Assembly: GCA_029934675.1 (NCBI GenBank) | Contig: JAOZLT010000012.1 | Location: 1 to 14,258 of the forward strand | DNA length: 14,258 bases | From: Candidatus Altimarinota bacterium | GTDB taxonomy: Bacteria > Patescibacteriota > Gracilibacteria > UM-FILTER-43-11 | Direction: 5' to 3' | Shown: one piece after another, positions 6,705 through 12,920 of the stretch | Layout: every line of letters starts with the position of its first letter | How positions within the stretch are numbered: the first letter of the stretch is position 1 | Translations under genes and position numbers: made by a program | The notes under the pieces: generated by a model | What the model was told of the DNA's origin: nothing | What the model saw: only the letters and a program-made list of their open reading frames with translations | The model's database searches: none

Positions 6705-7208
6705 TTATATATCAAAATTTACTTTTTTCGTAAAATCGTTGCCTTCAATATTTATGGAAATGTCCAATTCAACTGACTTTCCCATTTTTTCACCTTTCAA
6801 AATCTTTTGCACAATCCCAGGAATGAGAGGGATTACTTTCATCACCGGCATTTGTAATTCAACATCCGGTATTATCGTTCTCGAATTGGGTTGTACATCT
6901 GTAATTTCGGGAGAGGGTATTGAGTTTCCAACTGCTTTGCCGTCAATAAAAGCCCTGATGTATGGTTTTTTAACTCTAACCATTGTATCAGTAGGATTAT
7001 CAATTGAAATGTCAATTTTTGAAGCCAGGTAACCGTTTGGGATACCCCCTTTAATATCAATAGCTTTAATTTTCTTAACCGTCCAAGAGGCTGTCTTGCC
7101 GAACTTGATAAGATTACTGCTTTTTGCTACAAAGGTAAAAACCGTAATTCCTACGCTCAATAGGATAGCATACGGTAATATTTTTTTAACTCCTGAATTT
7201 ACTGCCAT
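6705..7208 (-). CDS. Membrane-anchored WHy/LEA14-type protein (167 aa)
   Basis: This 167-residue protein has an N-terminal membrane segment (about 11-28) and a single beta-rich domain (about 47-155). The domain contains ASKIDISIDNPTDTMVRV, typical of the N-P motif in the WHy (water stress and hypersensitive response) fold, also called LEA14-type. Strands such as PYIRAFIDGKAVG and a final VELDISINIEG support it. WHy domains are small fibronectin-like sandwiches used as binding modules. It is the first gene of the late block, behind a terminator and a GT-rich region, and its TAA abuts the ATG of the transglutaminase-like gene. A virion membrane adaptor is likely. Confidence 0.75.
   Translation of the reverse strand: MAVNSGVKKILPYAILLSVGITVFTFVAKSSNLIKFGKTASWTVKKIKAIDIKGGIPNGYLASKIDISIDNPTDTMVRVKKPYIRAFIDGKAVGNSIPSPEITDVQPNSRTIIPDVELQMPVMKVIPLIPGIVQKILKGEKMGKSVELDISINIEGNDFTKKVNFDI
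7130..7160 (-). promoter_or_regulatory. Possible internal leftward promoter
   Basis: On the minus strand, TTG (7160-7158), 20 nt of spacing and TACCTTTG (7137-7130) match the Bacteroidota consensus. It lies inside the start of the WHy coding region, so the match could be a codon coincidence. If active, it would start transcripts of the transglutaminase-like gene and everything after it. Confidence 0.28.
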
Positions 7209-7286
7209 TTTGAAAGCCTACTTTTTCATCCTGATTTTATTTACTAAAGTGATTCTATCTATTTTTAAATAAAGTGCAAGAATACT

Positions 7287-7370
7287 GCGATTTGCGTTTG
7301 GGCTTACGCCGTGGCTTGTGGTGTTTGCGGACTTCGTGTGGTTTTTGGCTTTGGTTTGCGATTGTCGCTT
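7287..7370. other. GT-rich, A-poor noncoding stretch
   Basis: Only 4 of 84 plus-strand bases are A, in an otherwise AT-rich window. TTTGCG occurs three times and the segment ends in a small GCGA-TTG-TCGC hairpin. No coding frame is convincing. It fills the gap between the terminator and the WHy gene, so it lies upstream of the late genes. It may be a mobile intergenic repeat of the kind common in Bacteroidota, an origin or packaging site, or a small RNA. The rest of the gap 7209-7500 holds the terminator, one inverted repeat and nothing else I can support. Confidence 0.5.
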
Positions 7371-7380
7371 ATAGGCACAA

Positions 7381-7415
7381 AAAAAGGACTGTTTTATAAA
7401 AAAACAATCCTTTTT
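7381..7415. terminator. Terminator between early and late blocks
   Basis: AAAAAGGA (7381-7388) pairs with TCCTTTTT (7408-7415). After one C/A mismatch, TGTTTT pairs with AAAACA around an ATAAA loop. Both strands have a T-run after the stem, so it can act in either direction. Leftward transcripts leaving the J-domain gene would stop here. It marks the border between regulatory and virion genes. Confidence 0.78.
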
Positions 7416-7434
7416 GAGTAAAATAACCTTAAAT

Positions 7435-7451
7435 TGGTCATAAATTGACCA
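7435..7451. repeat. Small inverted repeat after the J-domain gene
   Basis: TGGTCA and TGACCA are separated by TAAAT, and an outer CCTT/AAGG pair lies a few bases further out. It is 50 nt downstream of the J-domain gene and 20 nt from the terminator stem. An operator or a second hairpin of a tandem terminator are both possible. Confidence 0.4.
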
Positions 7452-7500
7452 TAAAAGGCTATTATTTGCAACTTAAACAGCTTTAAAACTGTGTTATTTT

Positions 7501-7932
7501 TTATTTTTCCTTCTCTTTTTTCAAATCTTCAATGAATTTTTTAGCATTAAAGCCCTCAATTCCTTTTTTTACTATCGGTTTAATGATAAGTTTAAAGGCT
7601 GGTGCAATAAATTTTGTTTTACCAACGAAGTTAACAATAATTTCGGCCAAGTATGCTTTAGCATGTACTTCAAAATCGGGAAATATCTTCTCCATTTCGT
7701 TAAAAATGATAGAAGTTATTTCAATTGGGGATAATCCGGCCTTCTTTCCAACCAAGTGCATTGCCTTTTTATACTCAATTTGCATTTTTTTGAAATGTTC
7801 GGTGTACTCATCCTTTAGTTTTTCGTCAGTTATGGTGTCGGGATGGTACTTTTTCGACAATTCACGCCATTGTTTTTTGACATCTTCAATGGTTGTCTCT
7901 TTCGATACCTTAAAATATGTGAAATATTCCAT
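7501..7932 (-). CDS. J-domain protein (DnaJ-like, 143 aa)
   Basis: Residues 3-60 form a J-domain: FTYFKVSKETTIEDVKKQWRE, then KKYHPDT with the invariant HPD at 30-32, then a third helix (EHFKKMQIEYKKAM). This loop stimulates the ATPase of Hsp70 (DnaK) in known family members. There is no G/F region, zinc finger or client-binding domain, so it is not a general chaperone. The C-terminal half (70-143) has a hydrophobic helical part (IAPAFKLIIKPIVKKGI) and a Lys-rich end. Viral J-proteins recruit host DnaK for replication or assembly, and this one probably does so here. It is the last gene before the terminator. A perfect AGGAGG precedes its ATG, unusual for Bacteroidota. Confidence 0.85.
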   Translation of the reverse strand: MEYFTYFKVSKETTIEDVKKQWRELSKKYHPDTITDEKLKDEYTEHFKKMQIEYKKAMHLVGKKAGLSPIEITSIIFNEMEKIFPDFEVHAKAYLAEIIVNFVGKTKFIAPAFKLIIKPIVKKGIEGFNAKKFIEDLKKEKEK

Positions 7933-7933
7933 A

Positions 7934-8122
7934 TTAGCCTCCTAAATATTTTTGTAAAATTGCTAATTGCGCAGGTCGCCACGTTTTAGAATTAACATTC
8001 CAACCTATTTCTTTCAAAGCTCTGGTTAATTTTTTGTTTCCGTCTATCCAATTGATAACGGTATTGGTTGTTACGCCAAGATTTGCTGCGTATTGTGATT
8101 TTGACATTGCTTTTTCTCCCAT
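7934..8122 (-). CDS. Very small HTH protein (62 aa)
   Basis: Residues 8-28 read SQYAANLGVTTNTVINWIDGN, a clear helix-turn-helix with a small residue before the turn and TVINWI as the recognition helix. The rest (WRPAQLAILQKYLGG) is a short helical tail that may mediate dimerisation. A second in-frame ATG at residue 6 (8107) gives a 57-residue form starting MSKSQYAA and could be the true start. The last codons contain the Shine-Dalgarno of the J-domain gene, whose ATG starts one base after this stop, so the pair is tightly coupled. It is likely a phage transcription regulator, perhaps of late genes. Confidence 0.75.
   Translation of the reverse strand: MGEKAMSKSQYAANLGVTTNTVINWIDGNKKLTRALKEIGWNVNSKTWRPAQLAILQKYLGG
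7938..7943 (-). promoter_or_regulatory. Shine-Dalgarno of the J-domain gene
   Basis: AGGAGG on the minus strand lies 5 nt upstream of ATG at 7932. Bacteroidota genes seldom use such a sequence. It also encodes Leu-Gly-Gly at the end of the upstream HTH protein, so selection for protein sequence is an alternative explanation. Confidence 0.6.
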
Positions 8123-8147
8123 ATTTTCAATTTTAGTTTTGTTTATA

Positions 8148-8516
8148 CTAATTTTGTGGTGGCAAATGAGAGTTTGTAATAAATTGTTCTAATCCTTTAG
8201 CACTATTTTTAATTGCATCGGCCCGCTCGTGTAATGATTGAATCTGTTTTGATATTTCCTGCGGGTCATTCGATACAAAATACCCGTTAGATGTGGCAAT
8301 AACCGGAATTATAGACGCTGCCCTGAGAAAATTTACAATTTTACGCAACCTCGGCTGGCTAATTTTATAACCAGCCGCTTTTAATTTGCTAATTATTACA
8401 GGGGCCTTAACCGGATCAGCCTTTGAATGGCTATTAAACCCTTTTATGAGTACCGGAATGAGTTTTTTTTCATCCGCTGTAAATTCTGCCGTAATTTCCT
8501 CGAAGTTTGTAATCAT
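8148..8516 (-). CDS. Small winged-helix-like DNA-binding candidate (122 aa)
   Basis: The start is taken at ATG 8516 (MITNFEEITAEF) because the AACAAACGGCA leader abuts it. An upstream in-frame ATG at 8552 lies inside the palindrome and would add 12 unlikely residues. The protein is helical up to about residue 60. It then contains VIISKLKAAGYKISQPRLRKIVNFLRAA followed by IIPVIATSNGYFVSND, which looks like a winged helix (helix, recognition helix, hairpin wing). A C-terminal helix (SKQIQSLHERADAIKNSAKGL) may form a coiled coil. Proteins with this layout regulate replication or transcription in phages and plasmids. No specific family is claimed. Confidence 0.8.
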   Translation of the reverse strand: MITNFEEITAEFTADEKKLIPVLIKGFNSHSKADPVKAPVIISKLKAAGYKISQPRLRKIVNFLRAASIIPVIATSNGYFVSNDPQEISKQIQSLHERADAIKNSAKGLEQFITNSHLPPQN

Positions 8517-8527
8517 TGCCGTTTGTT
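8516..8527 (-). promoter_or_regulatory. AACAAACGGCAA leader motif, copy B
   Basis: The same 12-mer as at 1759-1770 overlaps the ATG at 8516 by one base. It follows the identical palindrome at a distance of 14 nt. It decides the start of the 122-residue gene. Confidence 0.6.
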
Positions 8528-8541
8528 TTTGTTGTTGTAAT

Positions 8542-8561
8542 AGACAACACATGTGTTGTCT
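8542..8561. repeat. 20-bp perfect palindrome, copy B
   Basis: AGACAACACATGTGTTGTCT is identical to the copy at 1784-1803. The stop codon of the upstream gene (TAA at 8562-8564) directly abuts it. Read leftward, both copies are preceded by AGTAA and followed about 14 nt later by the AACAAACGGCA leader, so the whole unit of about 50 bp is duplicated. Confidence 0.85.
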
Positions 8562-8918
8562 TTACTCAATATCGTTATCCTCGCCTAACAGAATAACATG
8601 ATTCCAATTTTTCTCCACTAAAATATTAATGTATTCGATCACTTCATCAAAATATTTATCCGGCATAAGCAGTAGCATTTCCTCAACCAGCTTAAAATCG
8701 GGAATAGTCAGTAATTTTTTAACTTTCTCAATCACTTGAAGCTGATAAACCTTGACGGTGATAATAAATTCGTTAAGTTCGCCTAATTCCTGAGATATTG
8801 GAGTGTGATATTGTTCTGACATAATATGTCTTTCGCCTAAAATGTCAGCTAATAGGATGCAATTTTCAATCTGAATCTCTAATTTGTATAATCTGTTATT
8901 GATGTCTTGTAATTTCAT
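8562..8918 (-). CDS. Small helical protein (118 aa)
   Basis: This 118-residue protein is almost wholly helical, with heptad-like stretches (NNRLYKLEIQIENCILLADIL and VKVYQLQVIEKVKKLL) and an acidic end (GEDNDIE). There is no HTH, metal site or membrane segment. The ATG overlaps the TGA of the upstream 103-residue gene as ATGA, so translation is coupled and the two proteins may work together. The family is not recognised. Its stop codon touches the second palindrome. Confidence 0.78.
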   Translation of the reverse strand: MKLQDINNRLYKLEIQIENCILLADILGERHIMSEQYHTPISQELGELNEFIITVKVYQLQVIEKVKKLLTIPDFKLVEEMLLLMPDKYFDEVIEYINILVEKNWNHVILLGEDNDIE

Positions 8919-9226
8919 ACGAGCTGTTTATGTATTTTTTCAGTTAATAAATTGAGAACTGCAAATTGATGTATTGATAGTTGTTGGCTATTATTATAAT
9001 GTATAATAATTCTGCCCTGTAATCGTAATATTTTCAATGTGTACGATTTTTTTAGCCCGTTTCTTATTTTACTATCAATATTTTTAATCAGAAGATCAAC
9101 CAATTCGAGAAAATCCTGAGCAGTATTATTGTTTTCAGGTGTAATCTCATCTTGCATTGTCAGAGATACCTCTTTAAGATATTCTGACAGTACCATTATT
9201 TCTGGATAATCTAATTTTAATTTCAT
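8915..9226 (-). CDS. Small helical protein (103 aa)
   Basis: This 103-residue protein has a helical, acidic N-terminal half (YLKEVSLTMQDEITPENNN...LVDLLIKNID). A more basic half follows with a strand-like segment (GRIIIHYNNSQQLSIHQF). No recognised motif is present. Its gene begins 1 nt after the preceding stop and overlaps the next gene by 4 nt. It is one of a run of short co-translated genes downstream of the replication candidate, which in small phages and plasmids often encode replication accessories or anti-host proteins. That role is only inferred. Confidence 0.75.
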   Translation of the reverse strand: MKLKLDYPEIMVLSEYLKEVSLTMQDEITPENNNTAQDFLELVDLLIKNIDSKIRNGLKKSYTLKILRLQGRIIIHYNNSQQLSIHQFAVLNLLTEKIHKQLV

Positions 9227-9227
9227 T

Positions 9228-9509
9228 TTACAGTCCTCGAATGACTTTTAATGTTCCAAGTTGCCTATCACGAAGCCAACCGACCTTAAACTCTCTATTT
9301 TCATTCATTTTATCAATAACATTACTATTGAGTTGAGAAAGTCCCTGGTCTGGCTTCGTCATATAGCCGTAGTAAATTGCCAATGGTTCACCATCTTTTG
9401 TTCTTGCATTGCCGGTTTGCTTATGTGCAAACGCTGTTTGTAAAACACACTTGAATTGATACCGTGCATTTTTACTATTTTCTGTTTTGGTAAATGAATT
9501 TTTTGACAT
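9228..9509 (-). CDS. Small hypothetical protein (93 aa)
   Basis: This 93-residue, mildly basic protein is mixed alpha/beta: RYQFKCVLQTAFAH, then a polar loop (KQTGNARTKDGEP), LAIYYGYMTK, a helix (NSNVIDKMNENREF) and a closing segment KVGWLRDRQLGTLKVI. No family is recognised. The start ATG is 4 nt after the stop of the coiled-coil gene, in step with the operon. Confidence 0.75.
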   Translation of the reverse strand: MSKNSFTKTENSKNARYQFKCVLQTAFAHKQTGNARTKDGEPLAIYYGYMTKPDQGLSQLNSNVIDKMNENREFKVGWLRDRQLGTLKVIRGL

Positions 9510-9513
9510 TATC

Positions 9514-9960
9514 CTACTTTTTTAGTTTCTTATGTTCTTTCTTGATCTCCTTCTCAAAGGATTCTAATTCAGAAAACCGCTGATTTAACCTATCTTCGGC
9601 CTCCTCAATTTTTTTCATTTTTGTTTGCAAAAGATTAAATGGGGTAGGCTTAAAGTTTGGTTTAGGTTTGGTTTTCTTTGTCGGAATTTGGCCAATAGTA
9701 ATCTGCTGGTGGATGTCGTTTTCAAAATGCCGGCCAATATCTAACTCTATAGTCATGTTTAATGGATCAGCAAAGTACATTTCAACAATGTTTCGCTTTA
9801 GCTTATGCTTCTTAATCTCAAAAAATTTGCGGGCAATCTCAACAAGCCCTGTGTTGGCTTTTGAAAATGCCTCATTAATTGTAAATTGTTCGGAAATACT
9901 AACTTTCGACATGGAGAATCGAAGTAGTAACATCGAAATTTTTAATGCAATCTTTTTCAT
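9514..9960 (-). CDS. Basic coiled-coil protein (148 aa)
   Basis: This 148-residue protein has a Lys/Ile-rich N-terminus, a central mixed region, a Lys/Pro-rich linker (PTKKTKPKPNFKPTPF) and a strong C-terminal coiled coil (KMKKIEEAEDRLNQRFSELESFEKEIKKEHKKLKK region, about 110-148). An in-frame Met at residue 17 (MSKVSISEQF) could also be the start. It lies directly downstream of the replication candidate, 21 nt after its stop. The helical tail suggests oligomerisation or partner binding. No family is recognised. Confidence 0.77.
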   Translation of the reverse strand: MKKIALKISMLLLRFSMSKVSISEQFTINEAFSKANTGLVEIARKFFEIKKHKLKRNIVEMYFADPLNMTIELDIGRHFENDIHQQITIGQIPTKKTKPKPNFKPTPFNLLQTKMKKIEEAEDRLNQRFSELESFEKEIKKEHKKLKK

Positions 9961-9981
9961 AATTACTTTTTAAAATTAATA

Positions 9982-11397
9982 CTAACTTGCTTTATTACTT
10001 TGATTGAAACTTTCGTGATTAAATTCCTGTGGCTCTAAAACACACTTGTTAAATAATTCGAGATGAGACTTGTCGTGTAACTTTCCGAGTTGTTGTACGG
10101 CCTTGAGATAATTGTCAGTAGTTTTGTCGAATTGATATTTGATAAATAGGTGCGCTACTTTGCGCTGGTTCTGATTCCATTCGGTTTTTTGTTGTTGCTT
10201 TTTCCGAGATTTTATGTACCACGGCTTTGTGCCACGGAAACCGGAACTTTCGTGAGTGAAGTATAGCGATGGCTGCATAATGAACCTATTGGGTTGCCGC
10301 TTCACATAATCTCTTGAAATTTGGATACGTGCTGCAAATTCGGTGAAAAATTTTCGTAGTGGTGGGGTTTTGTGTTGGAGAGTGGTGGCGTAGATATAAT
10401 ACGTTAGCAGGAAGTCGATAATAGCTTTTGCCTGGTAATTCGTTAAAATTTCATCCGGCCACAGGACATTTTTCGCAAAAATAAATGATCTCTCGATGTA
10501 AAAATCAATTTGGCCTCTTATTTTTGCCGGCAAATTGTTTAATTTTCTTTCGTTATCAACAGCCCACGAATTGTTTTGTTGATAAGATGGGGTTATTATT
10601 TTTGCATATTTTTTAAAATTTGGTAATTCGCTTTGTTCTAACGGAAGTTCTTGCGTTGTCCTATTTTCAGGACATTCAATTGAATCATTGTTTAAAACCT
10701 GATCGGGTTGTTGTGAGCTTGCGTTGTTGGAATTGTTCAGGTTTTTAACAATACCTTGTATTTCTATATTATTATTCTTTTTAAGTCCTAACGTGTTAGT
10801 CGCTATATAACTCCAAGTTGTATAATATCCATTAGGATAATCTATAAATGAGGGTCTTAGCTTGTAGATGGAATTTATCACCTTAATATCCACAACTCCG
10901 TCCTCTGCTTTCATCTTTGCCTGCTCAATTAGCATATCAGTAAACCGCATATCTTTTCGGGCCACCAGAAGACGATTGTTAACTCTTAACTCAAATCCTG
11001 AATTACTACCACGAAATACATAGTCTTTCATTATACCGGCAACTATCAGCCTGTCTAAATGCCGGTGCGATGTACCTTTGCAATAAATTAACCGTGTGCT
11101 TAATGCCTGGTTATTTATTTTAAAGTCTCCGGCACTCGATGGCCTGCCCGTAGTGCTTAATGCTTTCAGGTGCGAATGATAGAACTTTACCACCTGCAAA
11201 GCAGAAACAAGCACCATAGGCTTAATCGCCAGACTACGGGGTGTTTGCTTTATCCCTTCGGTATTATTTGTTAAATGCTTATGAAATTCGCTTTCACAAA
11301 ATTGAGGATCGCTTTTCAGTTTGTCATTATACTTTTGTACAAAATCTTTCAGTTTGCTTTCGGTTTCCTGGATGTCAGGTTCGAGAAATATATTCAT
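9982..11397 (-). CDS. Winged-helix protein, putative replication initiator (471 aa)
   Basis: Residues 93-142 contain FKINNQALSTRLIYCKGTSHRHLDRLIVAGI followed by YVFRGSNSGFELRVNN. That is a helix-turn-helix with a wing, as in the N-terminal DNA-binding domain of Bacteroidota prophage and plasmid replication proteins. An Asn/Gln/Ser-rich linker (about 205-250) separates it from a helical C-terminal half rich in Tyr, Phe and basic residues. No HUH, Walker or polymerase motif is visible, so it would bind the origin and recruit host helicase rather than act catalytically. The start is fixed by the AACAAACGGCAA leader just before the ATG. A 13-bp hairpin lies 16 nt upstream. A transcriptional regulator is the main alternative. 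Confidence 0.72.
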   Translation of the reverse strand: MNIFLEPDIQETESKLKDFVQKYNDKLKSDPQFCESEFHKHLTNNTEGIKQTPRSLAIKPMVLVSALQVVKFYHSHLKALSTTGRPSSAGDFKINNQALSTRLIYCKGTSHRHLDRLIVAGIMKDYVFRGSNSGFELRVNNRLLVARKDMRFTDMLIEQAKMKAEDGVVDIKVINSIYKLRPSFIDYPNGYYTTWSYIATNTLGLKKNNNIEIQGIVKNLNNSNNASSQQPDQVLNNDSIECPENRTTQELPLEQSELPNFKKYAKIITPSYQQNNSWAVDNERKLNNLPAKIRGQIDFYIERSFIFAKNVLWPDEILTNYQAKAIIDFLLTYYIYATTLQHKTPPLRKFFTEFAARIQISRDYVKRQPNRFIMQPSLYFTHESSGFRGTKPWYIKSRKKQQQKTEWNQNQRKVAHLFIKYQFDKTTDNYLKAVQQLGKLHDKSHLELFNKCVLEPQEFNHESFNQSNKAS

Positions 11398-11409
11398 TTG
11401 CCGTTTGTT
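11398..11409 (-). promoter_or_regulatory. AACAAACGGCAA leader motif, copy C
   Basis: The full 12-mer lies directly before the ATG at 11397. Here it follows a different hairpin from copies A and B, which suggests the leader itself, not the stem sequence, is the conserved part. Confidence 0.6.
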
Positions 11410-11413
11410 TTGT

Positions 11414-11443
11414 CCCCTACTCTCGATTATTCGAGAGTAGGGG
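11414..11443. repeat. 13-bp perfect hairpin upstream of the replication candidate
   Basis: CCCCTACTCTCGA (11414-11426) pairs with TCGAGAGTAGGGG (11431-11443) around TTAT. It is more GC-rich than its surroundings and is not followed by a T-run on either strand. It lies 16 nt upstream of the gene. It could be an RNA hairpin that controls translation, or part of a replication origin. Confidence 0.7.
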
Positions 11444-11457
11444 TAATTGTTATGATT

Positions 11458-11473
11458 AAGGCAACGCTGCCTT
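11458..11473. repeat. Short hairpin near the candidate origin
   Basis: AAGGCA and TGCCTT enclose ACGC. It stands 14 nt from the 13-bp hairpin, in the 108-nt gap between the membrane-anchored gene and the replication candidate. Outer GTAATT and AATTAC segments add a weaker nested pairing. Confidence 0.4.
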
Positions 11474-11505
11474 TACTTTAATAATTACCTGTAATATAAA
11501 TGGGA

Positions 11506-12156
11506 CTAAACCTTAAGTGGGTTAATTAATTTAAGATGGTCGAGATTAACCCAGGCAGTAATATTAAGGTCAGGAAATAGTACTAATGCTGTATTAATCG
11601 AATCGTCAATTGTAACAATTGAGACAAACTGCTTATTCATATTGTTTGAAAAGCCCGCTTCTTTTAATTCTTTAGGTGTCATTATTAACTGCGCATCTTT
11701 GGCAGGTGTTAGTATAAAAACTGATTCTTGTGGAAAGGGGGGCGGGGCGGGGGGGGCTTTTTCATTGTCGCTTTCAAGAGATGAAATGAGGCCTAATAAT
11801 ATATCTTGGCTCACTACGGATATAAGGACGTTTTCGAGTATTTTTATCTCATAATACCACATATTCTCATCTGCCTTGTATGTTTCTATCTTAACAACTT
11901 CAAGCTGTTCTGTTTCTCCACCAAATGTATCACCGGCTCTAAATAGTGGTGGGTTCATTATTGACTGCTGGGTGTGTTTAATGTGCTGTCGGATTCTTAA
12001 TCCATCATCTACCATCTTGTCCATTCTCTCGAAAGTATCACCTCTGATTTTTTGCAGTTGCCTTCTTACCTTTTTGATTTTTAGGGAAAGATTCAAATTG
12101 TAAAGCAGAATCATAAATACTGCGATCATTGCTGTAATGTTTAATGCTGTTTCCAT
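11506..12156 (-). CDS. Membrane-anchored protein with coiled coil and beta domain (216 aa)
   Basis: A membrane segment at about residues 5-24 starts the protein. A basic amphipathic or coiled-coil helix (25-66) follows, then a beta-rich domain (about 70-125, with FRAGDTFGGE and WYYEIKILENVLISVV), a Pro tract (APPAPPPFP, 134-142) and a second beta-rich domain to the C-terminus. The topology suggests one pass with the rest in the cytoplasm or periplasm. The Pro tract is encoded by a C-run of high slippage risk. It is not recognised. It could anchor replication to the membrane or act as superinfection exclusion. Its start ATG follows AACAACAC. Confidence 0.78.
   Translation of the reverse strand: METALNITAMIAVFMILLYNLNLSLKIKKVRRQLQKIRGDTFERMDKMVDDGLRIRQHIKHTQQSIMNPPLFRAGDTFGGETEQLEVVKIETYKADENMWYYEIKILENVLISVVSQDILLGLISSLESDNEKAPPAPPPFPQESVFILTPAKDAQLIMTPKELKEAGFSNNMNKQFVSIVTIDDSINTALVLFPDLNITAWVNLDHLKLINPLKV
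11737..11756 (+). other. G-tract with quadruplex and slippage potential
   Basis: Six, four and eight G in a row are separated by single C bases. On the minus strand this codes for the Pro tract of the membrane-anchored protein. The plus strand can fold into a G-quadruplex in principle. The run of eight is prone to length changes that would shift the reading frame. Confidence 0.6.
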
Positions 12157-12202
12157 GTGTTGTTTTTTTAAAGTTAATAAATATGATGATTAATTGAGAA
12201 AA

Positions 12203-12245
12203 GCCAGGAGGCCGGACTTTTTTAGCCCTCGGCCTCCTATTTGGC
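12203..12245 (-). terminator. GC-rich hairpin between early genes
   Basis: AGGAGGCCG (12206-12214) pairs with CGGCCTCCT (12230-12238), with GCC/GGC outside it across a bulge. Read leftward, the stem is followed by TTTTCTC. It lies between the 129-residue gene and the membrane-anchored gene. It is likely a weak terminator or attenuator that divides the early operon. Confidence 0.6.
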
Positions 12246-12258
12246 TATTCGCTTTTTC

Positions 12259-12648
12259 TTATACATTATCTTTCAAAATTGCAGGATAGTTATGTTTTTC
12301 TGTCAATTCTTTGATTAGGTTTTTGATAGTGTGAATTTTTATTTGCATATCGTTAGTTTTAAGCATCCAATTGTGCCACTTATTATTGACCCATACCCTT
12401 TTATCTTTGGCTAATCTTTCAGAATACTTTTCTAACAATGGAATAAAAAGTATTACTTCCTCATCTGATAATTCAATGGAAGGAAATTCAAACTCCAATC
12501 TTATAATAAGACTGATATACCTTTGTACATTTGTTATATCTTCATCTATCTCACAATTGTCAATCTGCAAGTTGAGAGCGGCAAATAATAACTTATTGCG
12601 TTTACGCAAGATTATTATTTCTTTCCATGCTTTTTCATTTTTCGTCAT
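12259..12648 (-). CDS. Small helical protein (129 aa)
   Basis: This 129-residue, mostly helical protein contains acidic and basic clusters (NCEIDEDITNVQRYISLIIRLEFEF, then SDEEVILFIPLLEKYSERLAKDKRV). There is a Trp-rich spot (KRVWVNNKWHNWMLK) and no known motif. It overlaps the 91-residue winged-helix gene by 4 nt (ATGA), so it is co-translated with it. Its place right after two DNA-binding genes in the leftward early operon suggests an accessory to the switch or to replication. Confidence 0.76.
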   Translation of the reverse strand: MTKNEKAWKEIIILRKRNKLLFAALNLQIDNCEIDEDITNVQRYISLIIRLEFEFPSIELSDEEVILFIPLLEKYSERLAKDKRVWVNNKWHNWMLKTNDMQIKIHTIKNLIKELTEKHNYPAILKDNV

Positions 12649-12920
12649 ACAACAATTGCTTTTGATTCTATATGACTTTCTATTTCTGATCGCAGGTATA
12701 ACCTGGTTCGGCCAACCTCTTTCATTATAAATTTATTTGTTGCTGCATACTTTCTCAGGGCAACAAATTGAGGGTTTTTATAGCCAAACATATCGCTGAC
12801 TTCTTTTTCGCTCATCCATTTGCTTTTGGCTATCTGTACTGCCAATTCATTTGCAGCCATAAATATTTGCACTTTCAAATATTCGACTAACTCCGTGGAT
12901 TCTTTCTTGCTAATTTCCAT
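12645..12920 (-). CDS. Excisionase-like winged-helix protein (91 aa)
   Basis: Residues about 35-85 read KWMSEKEVSDMFGYKNPQFVALRKYA followed by KFIMKEVGRTRLYLRSEIESHI. This is the helix-turn-helix plus wing plus final helix of the MerR/excisionase-like superfamily used by AlpA- and Xis-type proteins. The N-terminal 30 residues form a helix. Such proteins bend DNA for excision or regulate promoters. An integrase is not in view. Its ATG lies within the end of the upstream gene (11-nt overlap) and has a GGAGG 6 nt upstream, so translation is coupled. Confidence 0.72.
   Translation of the reverse strand: MEISKKESTELVEYLKVQIFMAANELAVQIAKSKWMSEKEVSDMFGYKNPQFVALRKYAATNKFIMKEVGRTRLYLRSEIESHIESKAIVV

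Noticed and set aside
7532..7945. Plus-strand 137-codon open frame
   Set aside because: It is antisense to the J-domain gene, which has a clear HPD motif.
8517..8552. Upstream start of the 122-residue gene within the palindrome
   Set aside because: It adds 12 residues encoded by the palindrome and leader. The leader AACAAACGGCA abuts the downstream ATG just as at two other genes.
10476..10508. TATTTTTG promoter-like match on the minus strand
   Set aside because: It lies inside the replication candidate and the spacing to the nearest TTG is 22 nt, so it is likely chance.
11932..11939. TACATTTG on the minus strand as a promoter
   Set aside because: No TTG lies at the right distance upstream and the site is within a coding region.
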